Positions 9,293 to 17,274 of a stretch of 64,000 nt of DNA are shown in pieces. A model generated the notes under the pieces. The model worked only from the letters and a program-made list of their open reading frames with translations, had not been told where the DNA came from and searched no databases. How positions within the stretch are numbered: the stretch's first letter is position 1; each line of letters begins with the position of its first letter. The stretch comes from Planococcus lenghuensis. Lineage in GTDB: Bacteria; Bacillota; Bacilli; Bacillales_A; Planococcaceae. Location: positions 982,501-1,046,500 of the forward strand of contig NZ_CP019640.1 of the NCBI RefSeq assembly GCF_001999905.1, read 5' to 3'. The position numbers were made by a program, and so were the translations under genes.

Positions 9293-10357
9293 ATGAAAGA
9301 AATACACAGCGACATCCTGCAGTTCCGTGGGAGTCATTACGAATTTGGGCTCCGGCAGGGAGAACTGCTGCGGGGCACGATTACATTGGAAAACCGGCGC
9401 GGCCAATGGAAAGCGAAGCGGCCGCGATTTGCGATAAATGAGCAGGAAGCATACGGGATGTTCAGCAAGTTCGCACCAGGCATCTGGGATGAATTGCTGG
9501 GACTAAGGGACAGTTTGGAACTGCCATTGGAGGAAATTTTGCTGAACTTTGGCGGCTACCGGACAGAACTTGTGCCAAGCGGTTGTTCGATTTTTACGGG
9601 CACCGACTTCATGATAAGGAATTACGATTTCCACCCGCAGACATACGAGGGCCGCTTCGTCTTATTTCAGCCATCGGATGGCGGCTATGCATCCATCGGG
9701 CCAAGTTCGCGGATTACAGGCCGGACGGACGGGCTGAATGAAAAAGGGCTTGCGGTCGGCCATAATTTCATCCACCGAAAAAACCCGGGTGACGGTTTTG
9801 TGTGTTATGTCATCAGCCGGATCTTGCTTGAAACATGTGCAACAGCAGAGGAAGCAGTAGCGGTACTAAAGGAGATCCCGCATCGCGGCTCATTTAGCTA
9901 TGTTGTGACAGATGCCACAGGTGAGAGCTTCATTGTCGAAGGCAGTCCGCGCTCAGTTGATGTACGACAGGAAAGCGTCTGTACGAACCATTATGAGATT
10001 CAGCTGCAGGAAAATCGCAATTACCTGAAGGACTCGCATGCCCGGATGGAAGCGATCCGGAATGGAGAAACGGGGGAAGCTGAAAAAGCTTACCGGCTGT
10101 TCAATGACACGGATAAAGGTGTGTTTTCCAAGCTGTATAAGAGCTGGGCAGGCACGATCCACACATCTGTTTACTTTCCGGCGGCCCGTGAAGCATGGTT
10201 TGCCCTCGGCGGCGACCGGGAACCGGAAGTGTTCGATTTTGACAGCTGGCTCCAGGGAGAAGATGTGGACGTGCAGCGGTTGACAGGTAAAGTGGATACG
10301 GACATCGGATTCGCCAATATCGACGGACGTGCGCGCAGCCGGCAGACGAACAGGTAG
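9293..10357 (+). CDS. C45-family N-terminal nucleophile amide hydrolase (acyltransferase-like), paralogue 1
   Basis: This 354-residue protein resembles the peptidase C45/acyl-CoA:6-aminopenicillanic acid acyltransferase family, Ntn hydrolases that activate by self-cleavage before a cysteine. The probable nucleophile is Cys98 in PSGCSIF, followed by conserved MIRNYDF, the substrate-pocket region GRTDGLNEKGLAVG and a late asparagine in TNHYEI. Natural substrates of bacterial homologues are mostly unknown; N-acyl amino acids or lactam-type amides are plausible. The start follows AGGAGGACGAG. A second paralogue lies convergently 234 bases downstream, with a terminator and a tandem repeat between them. 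Confidence 0.85.
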   Translation: MKEIHSDILQFRGSHYEFGLRQGELLRGTITLENRRGQWKAKRPRFAINEQEAYGMFSKFAPGIWDELLGLRDSLELPLEEILLNFGGYRTELVPSGCSIFTGTDFMIRNYDFHPQTYEGRFVLFQPSDGGYASIGPSSRITGRTDGLNEKGLAVGHNFIHRKNPGDGFVCYVISRILLETCATAEEAVAVLKEIPHRGSFSYVVTDATGESFIVEGSPRSVDVRQESVCTNHYEIQLQENRNYLKDSHARMEAIRNGETGEAEKAYRLFNDTDKGVFSKLYKSWAGTIHTSVYFPAAREAWFALGGDREPEVFDFDSWLQGEDVDVQRLTGKVDTDIGFANIDGRARSRQTNR

Positions 10358-10376
10358 AAGTGAAAAGAATACAGAA

Positions 10377-10407
10377 AAAGAGGACGGAATCGGTTTCCGT
10401 CCTCTTT
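10377..10407 (+). terminator. Terminator after amide hydrolase 1
   Basis: AAAGAGGACGGA (10377-10388) pairs perfectly with TCCGTCCTCTTT (10396-10407). Confidence 0.85.
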
Positions 10408-10427
10408 GTGCGTTGTATTACGGGTTC

Positions 10428-10555
10428 ATGCGCTATAACTGGCGGCTTATGCGCTATAATCCTGATTTATGCGCTATAATCGGCGGCTTATGCGCTATAA
10501 CCAGCGGTTTATGCTCTATAATCCCAATTTATGCGCGCTAGCCGAGGTTTTATGC
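10428..10555. repeat. Tandem 20-21 bp repeat with ATGCGCTATAA core
   Basis: Seven occurrences of the core ATGC(G/T)C(T/G)(A/C)TA begin at 10428, 10449, 10469, 10490, 10511, 10531 and 10552 (the last partial), spaced 21, 20, 21, 21, 20 and 21 bases. The rest of each unit alternates between CGGCGGCTT-like and CTGATTT-like endings. The period is about two helical turns, and several units contain TATAAT or TATAAC. It lies between two convergent paralogous genes. Confidence 0.85.
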
Positions 10556-10591
10556 CTAATAAGACAATAAGGACGCAAGGATCCAACCCGC

Positions 10592-11641
10592 TTAAATGGT
10601 TTCCTTATTCACAAATTCAAGCTCAGATTCGATTTCGCCATTGATCCGTTTGATATTGAAGGGCTTTCCATCCAGCCATTGGCCAAAATCAAGCATGAGC
10701 GGCAGCCGGTCTCCGCCTAAAGCAAAGCCGATCCGCAAGGTGTCAGGCGCATACACGGCAGTATGGAGAGTGCCGGCAGACGCACCGTATTTTTTTGAGA
10801 AAACACCTCGCTGTGTATCATTCAGCAGGCGGAATGCATCGAATGCATCGGCTGTTTCTGCCTGCCGTTCCTGGATAAGTTGCTGTCGGCGCCGTGAGTC
10901 GTCCGTCCGGTACCGGTTTTCGCTTGTCAGTAATTCAAAATGGTTCGTTGAAATGGTTGACCGGCGGATCTTTACCATGCGGGGAGATGTTTCTGCAACG
11001 ACTGTTTCACCGGAGCGGTCAAGCAGCACATAACTGAACGACCGGCGATGCGGAATTTCCCGGAGCAAGGCAACCGCTTCATCAATGGTGGCACAGTTTT
11101 CAAGAATCATCCGTCCAATCATGTTACAGATGAACCCGTCACCGGAATTGCGCCGATTGATGAAGTTATAGCCCATGACGAGCCCTTTTTCGTTTATGCC
11201 GTCCATGCGTCCGGTAATCTGCATGGTCGGTCCGGCAGTCGCATAGCCGCCGTCTGTCGGCTGATAAAATGCGAATCTGCCTTCGTAGCCAATCGGTGTG
11301 CTGTCATAATTGCGGACCATATAATCGAGCCCCGTCAGGATGGAGCATCCACTGCGGGTGTATTCGATATAATAACCGCCAAACTCGCGGAGAGCATCTG
11401 TCCTATTCCAGTTGAGTGCATCCGCCAGCCCCTGGATCTCCTCCAGAATTTTAGGCGCTAATTGTTTTAAAAGTTTGAGTGCTTCTTGTTCATTTGTCAT
11501 AAAGTTGCGGGCGCGGGAAGCGTCCCACTGCTTTTTTCGATTTGGCAGGATAACTGAATCCTTCAACAATACCCCTTGTTTATAGCCGAAATCATAATGG
11601 CTTCCCCGAAACTGAACGACATCACTATATACTCTTCCCAT
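10592..11641 (-). CDS. C45-family N-terminal nucleophile amide hydrolase, paralogue 2
   Basis: A 349-residue paralogue of the protein encoded at 9293, sharing the opening DVVQFRGSHYDFGYKQG, the putative self-processing nucleophile SGCSI (Cys99 from this start), MVRNYDS, GRMDGINEKGLVMG, and the TNHFE motif. The start at 11641 (MGRVYSDVV) is preferred over the ATG two codons upstream because AAAGAAGGA has proper spacing only to the downstream one. The two genes face each other, so they do not share an operon, and their divergence suggests different substrates. Reaction and substrate are not known. Confidence 0.83.
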   Translation of the reverse strand: MGRVYSDVVQFRGSHYDFGYKQGVLLKDSVILPNRKKQWDASRARNFMTNEQEALKLLKQLAPKILEEIQGLADALNWNRTDALREFGGYYIEYTRSGCSILTGLDYMVRNYDSTPIGYEGRFAFYQPTDGGYATAGPTMQITGRMDGINEKGLVMGYNFINRRNSGDGFICNMIGRMILENCATIDEAVALLREIPHRRSFSYVLLDRSGETVVAETSPRMVKIRRSTISTNHFELLTSENRYRTDDSRRRQQLIQERQAETADAFDAFRLLNDTQRGVFSKKYGASAGTLHTAVYAPDTLRIGFALGGDRLPLMLDFGQWLDGKPFNIKRINGEIESELEFVNKETI

Positions 11642-11724
11642 CTGCATTCCTTCTTTAAATTGAAAGTAACAAGAGTTTACAGCATTCCCCAGCCAATGAA
11701 AATAAAAATGCTCATCATAGCGTC

Positions 11725-12633
11725 TCAGCTGTTTTGGATGAGAGCGGCAATTTGCCGCAAAGCTTGTTTTGCTTCCGGAATCGGATAGACCGGGAAGACG
11801 TGGTTCATCTTGTCGTATTCGAAATAATTGATCGGCACTTGCAGCCGGTCCGCTCTCTTTTTCAAGGCCCGGGCGTCAGCCAGCAGGATTTCCCGGGTGC
11901 CGACGAATACGGAAATCCTCCCGAGTCCCTGCAACGGGCCTCGGAGCGGGCTTAACAGGAAGTGACTGACGTCTTCACGCCCTGCCCAGATCCGGCCCAT
12001 CTCCCGCATGCCATAGGCTGCCAGCATTGGATCTTTTGGTTCCAGTTTCGGGATCAGTGGCGAATTCATGGACAAATCGAGCCATGGCGACAGGAGGATG
12101 ATATTGCCGGGCTGCGGTAGATTTTCCTGCAGCAGGAGCTGAGCAAGCGCTAGCGAAAAACCGCCGCCGGCTGAATCGCCCATCACTACCATATCTTGGG
12201 CGGCAGTCCGGCTGCGCATCTCTAAATACAGGGGCAGCACCCTGTTGAATGCTTCGGTGTACCGATGATGGGGCGCTTTCGGATAAATCGGGACGGTAAT
12301 AGTGACATCCATTTGACCGGCGAGTTGGTATAGAAACCGCCAATGCTCATGGAGCGGCTGATTAAAATAGCCCCCGCCATGCAAGTATAAAATTTGTTTT
12401 TGTCTGATGCGACCCTTATTTCGGGTGAGCACATAGCAATCCATGCCATTTCGGTGCTGCTCAACAAATCCATATTCTTTCCGGATCTCTTCGGGCATCA
12501 CGTAACGTTTGCTGTTATCCAGCTGTTTCTGTCTTAAATAGTCTTTGAACTTTTCAGGATCTGCAATTTGCTCTTTCGTGCCGCGTTTCTTGATGATTCG
12601 TTCAACGACTCTGCTTTTTAAGCTTCGTGCCAT
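11725..12633 (-). CDS. Alpha/beta-hydrolase esterase of the HSL (hormone-sensitive lipase) type
   Basis: A 302-residue alpha/beta hydrolase with the oxyanion-hole motif HGGGY (residues 85-89), the nucleophile elbow GDSAGGG (Ser154) and a late catalytic histidine in MNHVF. This pattern defines the HSL-like esterase/lipase group, which hydrolyses short-chain acyl esters. No signal peptide is seen, so it is cytoplasmic. The start at 12633 is chosen because CGAGGAG lies eight bases upstream; the ATG 27 bases further upstream has no good ribosome binding site. It is transcribed in the same direction as, but 83 bases after, amide hydrolase 2's neighbourhood, with no obvious shared operon. Confidence 0.87.
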   Translation of the reverse strand: MARSLKSRVVERIIKKRGTKEQIADPEKFKDYLRQKQLDNSKRYVMPEEIRKEYGFVEQHRNGMDCYVLTRNKGRIRQKQILYLHGGGYFNQPLHEHWRFLYQLAGQMDVTITVPIYPKAPHHRYTEAFNRVLPLYLEMRSRTAAQDMVVMGDSAGGGFSLALAQLLLQENLPQPGNIILLSPWLDLSMNSPLIPKLEPKDPMLAAYGMREMGRIWAGREDVSHFLLSPLRGPLQGLGRISVFVGTREILLADARALKKRADRLQVPINYFEYDKMNHVFPVYPIPEAKQALRQIAALIQNS

Positions 12634-12791
12634 ATTATCATTACTCCTCGTTTTATCCATACTTATCAGGTGAGTGGCTTAAGCCAAAGAACAGTAAACT
12701 GCATTTCTTTCAAACCGGCAGAAAAACCATTATAATAGGTAGTTGGAAAAAGAATAACACGTTTATTGTGCGTCAGGCATGCTGTTTCAGC

Positions 12792-13460
12792 TCATGCCTC
12801 CGCGAGCTGCACTTCGAATTCTCCACCATGGATTTGGGTGAACATGCCGCCCGCTGCATTCAAGAGCTGCAGGGCTTGCCTGGAGTCCATGGAAGGCTGC
12901 AGATAAAACACATGAAGCGCACGGACAGTTTCTTCTGTCACAGCGGTCCGTTTCGAATCAACGAACGGGCTGCCGAAAGCGCCGGCCTGATCTTTTGTAA
13001 TTGGTATCCCGGCGAGTGTATTCGGCCGGTTATTGAGGCCTTCGTATGTATCAGCTGCTGTGCCGGTTGTCAGCAGCACGTTACCTTGGATTTTATCGGC
13101 GTCGTACAGCCCGAGCGGTATGCCATATTGAAGCGATAAAAACGTATTCATGTCAACAGCGGAATGGATGGGATCCAAGTAGTTCTGTTTGGCGATCCGC
13201 CGATACAGCGCTTCAGCGGACGGCCGATAGCGATTCGGATCAGCGCCCAAAGCTTTAAATACAGAGCGCCATTCCCGGATTGCCGGGTAATCGGTCACTT
13301 TCTTGTCACTCAAGTCGAAAAATAATTGTTCCTGAAACAGCCGGAGCCGGCCTTTCAGCATTTGCGGTGAATCGGAAACGGTGATATGGTCGTACTGAAT
13401 TATGCCCGCTTTGAAATCAGGGAGAGTTTCATGCAATTCGGGAGCAATTGCGATGTTCAC
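12792..13460 (-). CDS. B3/B4 domain protein (PheRS beta editing-domain homologue)
   Basis: This 222-residue protein matches the free-standing B3/B4 tRNA-binding/editing domain also found in the beta subunit of phenylalanyl-tRNA synthetase. Characteristic segments are REWRSVFKALGADPNRYRPS and VDMNTFLSLQYGIPLGLYD, followed by GNVLLTTGTA. Stand-alone members are thought to hydrolyse mis-charged tRNA or bind related ligands, but this is not established for this subgroup. The start is GTG with GAAAGGAAG upstream. It is divergent from queG, another tRNA-related gene, across a 66-base gap. Confidence 0.8.
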   Translation of the reverse strand: MNIAIAPELHETLPDFKAGIIQYDHITVSDSPQMLKGRLRLFQEQLFFDLSDKKVTDYPAIREWRSVFKALGADPNRYRPSAEALYRRIAKQNYLDPIHSAVDMNTFLSLQYGIPLGLYDADKIQGNVLLTTGTAADTYEGLNNRPNTLAGIPITKDQAGAFGSPFVDSKRTAVTEETVRALHVFYLQPSMDSRQALQLLNAAGGMFTQIHGGEFEVQLAEA

Positions 13461-13526
13461 ATCAATCAGCTTCCTTTCATGTATAAGTAACGCTATATTA
13501 TCATATTTTTACAGGAGGTGAGCGCA

Positions 13527-14672
13527 ATGAATCTCGACGAGTTCCAGGACAAGCTAGTGGCATACGCGCATGAGATTGGAATTGATAAAATCGGATTCAC
13601 GAATGCTGCCCCTTTCTTTAGTTTAAAACACCGGCTCATCCGGCAGCAGGAATTGAATTATCAGTCAGGCTTTGAGGAGCCGGATATCGAAAAACGGACA
13701 CAGCCGAAACTGCTGCTCGATGAAGCTGTCAGCATTATTTCCATCGCCATCGCGTACCCATCCAAAATGGAAAATGCTCCAACAGGGAAGAAAGGAGCGC
13801 GGCGCGGAATCTTTGCCCGGGCTTCATGGGGCATTGATTACCATACAGCGCTCAGAGAGCGGCTGCGGTTGCTGGAAGCTTTTATCGCCGCCCATTACCC
13901 GGATGCGCGGATGCGTTCCATGGTGGACACAGGCGAGCTGTCAGACAGGGCAGTAGCGGAACGGGCCGGAATTGGCTGGAGTGCAAAAAACTGTGCGGTC
14001 ATTACGCCGGAGTTTGGTTCTTATGTGTATTTGGGGGAAATGATCACCAATTTGCCGTTCCGGGAAGATGAACCAATGGAAGACCAGTGCGGCGACTGCC
14101 GGCTGTGTTTGGATGTATGTCCGACAGGTGCACTCATTGAAGGCGGGCAATTGAATGCCCAGCGCTGCATTGCGTTCCTGACCCAGACGAAAGGATCGCT
14201 GCCGGATGAGTTCCGGGCGAAAATCGGGAATCGGCTGTATGGCTGTGATACATGCCAGACCGTCTGCCCGAAGAATAAAGGGAAAGCGAACCGGATCCAC
14301 GAGGAGTTCGAACCGGATCCGGAAATCGCCAAGCCGCTGCTCGAACCGCTCCTGAACTTGTCGAACCGGGAATTCAAGGATCGTTTCGGGCATGTATCCG
14401 GTGCTTGGCGCGGCAAAAAACCGATTCAGCGCAACGCAATTCTTGCACTGGCGCATTTCAAAGAACAAAGTGCAGTACCGGCACTGATCGGCGTGATGGA
14501 AAGGGATCCGCGTCCGGTCATTCGCGGCACCGCCGCCTGGGCGCTTGGTAAGATCGGAACAGCAGAGGGACTTGAGGCGCTGAAACAGGCGGAACAGCGG
14601 GAGACGGATGCGGAAGCACTCGAGGAAATCAGAAAAGGTTTGGCGTTTTTCGCTGAAGAATTGAAAGGATAA
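13527..14672 (+). CDS. queG: Epoxyqueuosine reductase QueG
   Basis: QueG performs the last step of queuosine synthesis, reducing epoxyqueuosine in tRNA wobble position 34 with a cobalamin cofactor and two [4Fe-4S] clusters. The 381-residue protein shows the catalytic-acid segment MVDTGELSDR (Asp134), cluster ligands CGDCRLCLDVCPTG (Cys188, 191, 194, 198), Cys214, and CDTCQTVCPKN (Cys240, 243, 247), then a C-terminal HEAT-repeat region (about 290-375). The start at 13527 is set by AGGAGGTG; a GTG nine bases upstream lies inside that site. It ends 10 bases before trmL, giving a tRNA wobble-modification operon. Confidence 0.95.
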   Translation: MNLDEFQDKLVAYAHEIGIDKIGFTNAAPFFSLKHRLIRQQELNYQSGFEEPDIEKRTQPKLLLDEAVSIISIAIAYPSKMENAPTGKKGARRGIFARASWGIDYHTALRERLRLLEAFIAAHYPDARMRSMVDTGELSDRAVAERAGIGWSAKNCAVITPEFGSYVYLGEMITNLPFREDEPMEDQCGDCRLCLDVCPTGALIEGGQLNAQRCIAFLTQTKGSLPDEFRAKIGNRLYGCDTCQTVCPKNKGKANRIHEEFEPDPEIAKPLLEPLLNLSNREFKDRFGHVSGAWRGKKPIQRNAILALAHFKEQSAVPALIGVMERDPRPVIRGTAAWALGKIGTAEGLEALKQAEQRETDAEALEEIRKGLAFFAEELKG

Positions 14673-14682
14673 GTGAAGATCA

Positions 14683-15156
14683 TTGGCTATTCATGTTGTG
14701 CTGTATCAGCCGCTCATCCCGGCAAACACAGGAAATATCGCCCGGACATGTGCAGGAACGGGCGCAAAATTGCATCTCATCCGGCCGCTCGGGTTTTCAA
14801 CAGACGATAAGATGCTAAAACGGGCCGGACTCGATTATTGGGAACACGTGGACATCACTTACTATGATTCCCTGCAGGAATTGTTCGACCGGTTCCCTGA
14901 CGGCGAGTTTTATTATTTAACCAAGTTCGGCTCCAAGCCGCATACCACTTATGATTACTCCAGTCAGAAGAAAGACCATTTCTTCGTCTTTGGCCAGGAA
15001 ACAAAAGGACTCCCGGCTGAAATTCGGGAAGCAAATCCTGACCGGGCGCTCCGCATCCCGATGAACGGCAATATCCGGTCACTGAATTTATCGAATACGG
15101 CGGCCATTCTAATCTATGAAGCGTTCCGCCAGCAGGGATACCCGGGACTGACATAA
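14683..15156 (+). CDS. trmL: tRNA (cytidine/uridine-34 2'-O)-methyltransferase TrmL
   Basis: A 157-residue SPOUT methyltransferase of the TrmL (CspR) type, which 2'-O-methylates the wobble nucleotide of certain tRNA-Leu species with S-adenosylmethionine. Family signatures are PLIPANTGNIARTCAGTGA near the N terminus, FGQETKGLP around residue 107 and the trefoil-knot segment PMNGNIRSLNLSNTAAI near the C terminus. The start is TTG (14683), consistent with the usual family N terminus; its ribosome binding site (GTGAAG) is weak, so translation may be coupled to queG. The terminator at 15159 follows. Confidence 0.93.
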   Translation: MAIHVVLYQPLIPANTGNIARTCAGTGAKLHLIRPLGFSTDDKMLKRAGLDYWEHVDITYYDSLQELFDRFPDGEFYYLTKFGSKPHTTYDYSSQKKDHFFVFGQETKGLPAEIREANPDRALRIPMNGNIRSLNLSNTAAILIYEAFRQQGYPGLT

Positions 15157-15158
15157 AA

Positions 15159-15198
15159 AAACCGGCACCCGTGCGATTCAGCGCACGGGTGCCGGTTT
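15159..15198. terminator. Bidirectional terminator between trmL and a small membrane ORF
   Basis: A perfect 17-bp stem (15159-15175 with 15182-15198). Read on the minus strand it is followed by seven T residues, so it mainly ends transcription of the small gene at 15204-15302. Confidence 0.88.
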
Positions 15199-15203
15199 CA
15201 GTA

Positions 15204-15302
15204 TTACCGGTCTTCTTCAGTTCCTTGTTTATCGTCATAGCCAGCAGTCAGGATGGCGGAAAGGAATGCGACGATTACACCGACCACAAGAACTGTATTC
15301 AT
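15204..15302 (-). CDS. Small single-pass membrane protein (32 aa)
   Basis: A short gene encoding MNTVLVVGVIVAFLSAILTA followed by a polar tail GYDDKQGTEEDR. The first 20 residues form one hydrophobic helix. Support for it being real comes from AAGGAGG seven bases before the ATG and the strong T-tailed terminator beginning six bases after the stop codon. No function is recognised; tiny membrane proteins of this type often act as subunits or regulators of larger membrane complexes. Confidence 0.65.
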   Translation of the reverse strand: MNTVLVVGVIVAFLSAILTAGYDDKQGTEEDR

Positions 15303-15454
15303 AAGCGATGGCCTCCTTGTAATGTTGAGTCTACAGTTCAGTATAGCGCAGGCAAGGAGAAAAATAAACAAAACAACTGATAAGACTGTGGCGGATGCAT
15401 GGCATCTTTCCCCGTATTCTTATATAGTAAAGGAAAAGAAAAGGAGGCAGGAAT

Positions 15455-15781
15455 ATGCGAACTGCAATTGCCCTTTTATGGCTGACCGGTATATTCGAAG
15501 CATTGCTCGGCATTCCGTTTTTTGGAGGCGCTTATGTGTTAAGCACCGGATGGACTGCACTTGGCATTATGTTTGTACTTCATGCAATCACCCTGTTTTT
15601 CTGCATTCGGGAACGCGCACCGAAAATCGGTCCGATTCTTGGACTGATCACAAGTCTGATCGCAGTCATTCCGGTTATTGGAATGATTATGCATTGGATT
15701 ACAGCGGTTGTTCTGATTATGAGTGCCATTGCTGCCGGCAAGAATACAGAGCGGCGGACTATGACAAAAGATCAGTTATAA
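15455..15781 (+). CDS. Small multi-pass membrane protein of unknown function
   Basis: A 108-residue hydrophobic protein with about three to four membrane segments (roughly residues 5-35, 36-52, 58-78 and 80-95) and a short basic/polar tail ending RRTMTKDQL. AAAGGAGGCAGGAAT precedes the start. I do not recognise the family. It stands alone between the trmL locus and the aldo/keto reductase gene and is followed by the inverted repeat at 15793. Confidence 0.7.
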   Translation: MRTAIALLWLTGIFEALLGIPFFGGAYVLSTGWTALGIMFVLHAITLFFCIRERAPKIGPILGLITSLIAVIPVIGMIMHWITAVVLIMSAIAAGKNTERRTMTKDQL

Positions 15782-15792
15782 TGATGGCAATC

Positions 15793-15832
15793 ATCAGGGA
15801 TGTCCGAGGTGTTCAATTCGGACATCCCTGAT
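15793..15832. repeat. Inverted repeat, terminator-like without T run
   Basis: ATCAGGGATGTCCGA (15793-15807) pairs perfectly with TCGGACATCCCTGAT (15818-15832), loop of ten bases. There is no T tract, so it could be an mRNA-stabilising or weak termination hairpin. Confidence 0.7.
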
Positions 15833-15902
15833 TCATGGGACTGTGAAAAGCTGATGAGTCGAATTTTTTGTTCCGGATTCGTACAATAAAGAAGAAGAAA
15901 GG

Positions 15903-16742
15903 ATGAAGGCGATGAACTTATCTATTGATTCAATGAAAACACTGTCCAACGGTGTGGAAATGCCACGATTCGGTCTGGGGGTCTACAAAATGACGGACCG
16001 GGAAGAAGCGATCCAGGCAATGACCCATGCCCTTAAGACTGGCTACCGGGCAATCGATACGGCTTCATTGTATGAGAATGAACGAGAAGTCGGCGAAGCG
16101 GTTCGTGCATCCGGCATTAAGAGGGAAGAAGTTTTTATTACATCGAAAGTATGGAACAGTGATCAGGGTTACGATAATACACTCCGGGCATTCGAAACGA
16201 CCCTGGAAAACCTTGGGTTCGATTACCTGGACTTGTACTTGACGCACTGGGCAGTTGAAGGAAAGTATCCGGATACATATCGGGCGATCGAAAGGCTGTA
16301 TGAGGAAAAGCTGATTCGCGCGACAGGTGTGTCAAATCACCAGTCGCATCATTTGGAACGGATTTTTGCAACTGCGAATGTAAAACCGATGGTGAGTCAG
16401 ATTGAGCTCAGCCCGCAGCTGACACAGGAAGATGTGCGTGCGTTCTGTAAGGAGCATGATATCGCAGTGACTTCGTGGTCACCGCTTGCAAGAGGAAGAC
16501 TGCTGGAAGAACCGACATTGCGTCACATCGCTGAAAAATACGGCAAGTCAGCGGCTCAAATCATCATTCGGTGGCATCTGCAGAATGATTTGATTGTCAT
16601 TCCGAAGTCCGTGACACCGTCCCGGATCGAAGAAAATGCCGATGTTTTTGATTTTGAATTATCCCTTCATGACATGGTGACAATCGACAGTCTGAACCGT
16701 GACGCGCGGACAGGTGCCGATCCGGATAATTTTGCTTTTTGA
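15903..16742 (+). CDS. Aldo/keto reductase
   Basis: A 279-residue NADPH-dependent aldo/keto reductase (TIM barrel) similar to B. subtilis YvgN/YtbE, enzymes that reduce methylglyoxal and other reactive aldehydes. The catalytic tetrad is complete: Asp52 (AIDTASLY), Tyr57, Lys82 (ITSKVW) and His115 (LTHWA). IPKSVTPSRIEENADVFDFEL near the C terminus is the cofactor-binding region. Two ATGs (15903 and 15912) can use the purine-rich upstream sequence; the choice is uncertain by three residues. A structured dispersed repeat begins 47 bases after the stop codon. Confidence 0.93.
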   Translation: MKAMNLSIDSMKTLSNGVEMPRFGLGVYKMTDREEAIQAMTHALKTGYRAIDTASLYENEREVGEAVRASGIKREEVFITSKVWNSDQGYDNTLRAFETTLENLGFDYLDLYLTHWAVEGKYPDTYRAIERLYEEKLIRATGVSNHQSHHLERIFATANVKPMVSQIELSPQLTQEDVRAFCKEHDIAVTSWSPLARGRLLEEPTLRHIAEKYGKSAAQIIIRWHLQNDLIVIPKSVTPSRIEENADVFDFELSLHDMVTIDSLNRDARTGADPDNFAF

Positions 16743-16788
16743 CCTCTTAGTAAAAGAAGCTCGGTGAAGATGCAGTTGCAGGATAAGC

Positions 16789-17274
16789 AAAGGGGTTGTC
16801 CGAAAAGGTCAAAAGATTCGTTGACGGCACCTCCCGATCCGGGATGGGAAAACCGGACGCTTTCGGGACCACAGGAAGTGGTTCATGCAGCTGGCGCGAC
16901 AGAACGTCGCGTTGCCAGCTGCCAGGACGGACGTCCGAGCCACCGCCGCTCATGCTTCGCGGTGAGGGTCTCAGCCATCCGTTCTTCCGCCGGAGTCGCC
17001 GGTTTCCTATTCACCCCGGCTTAAAAAACAGCGGCAGATCAGGAACGCACACATCTCTTTGATTCAGCGAACGGGATCAGCAACGGAAAAATTAAAAATG
17101 GCGGGAAGAGGACTGAAACCCTCTTCCCGCCTTTATGCATTCTGTCTGATTGTCTCCTTCAACTGGCCTGGCACGGAACACGGCGGAAGCCAGCGAACAG
17201 CAGCGGCAGAAGTCGTGCAGTAATGGAAGACCATCTAAGCAAGACAAACCTAAGGGCTTTTGGGACAGCCCCTT
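16789..17274. mobile_element. MITE-like structured repeat, copy 1
   Basis: A roughly 486-bp element with imperfect terminal inverted repeats: left AAAGGGGTTGTCCGAAAAGG, right end (reversed) AAGGGGCTGTCCCAAAAG. It shares most of its length with the copy at 42303. Internal conserved hairpins include AGCTGGC-GCGAC with GTCGC-GCCAGCT (16889-16920) and GGCGGGAAGAGG with CCTCTTCCCGCC near 17100-17135. No transposase is encoded; short open frames inside it have no good ribosome binding sites. The right end supplies the stop codon of the pseudouridine synthase gene. Confidence 0.85.

Noticed and set aside
10428-10555. Interpretation of the tandem repeat as a CRISPR array
   Set aside because: Units are 20-21 bp with no spacers and degenerate cores, and there are no cas genes.
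13461-13526. preQ1 riboswitch upstream of queG
   Set aside because: The 66-base gap lacks a preQ1-I aptamer hairpin and A-rich tail that I could recognise.
16764-17062. Overlapping frames inside repeat copy 1 (FFRRSRRFPIHPG-type text)
   Set aside because: The same text appears in copy 2, but the frames carry no ribosome binding site and the conservation is better explained by conserved stems in the nucleic acid.
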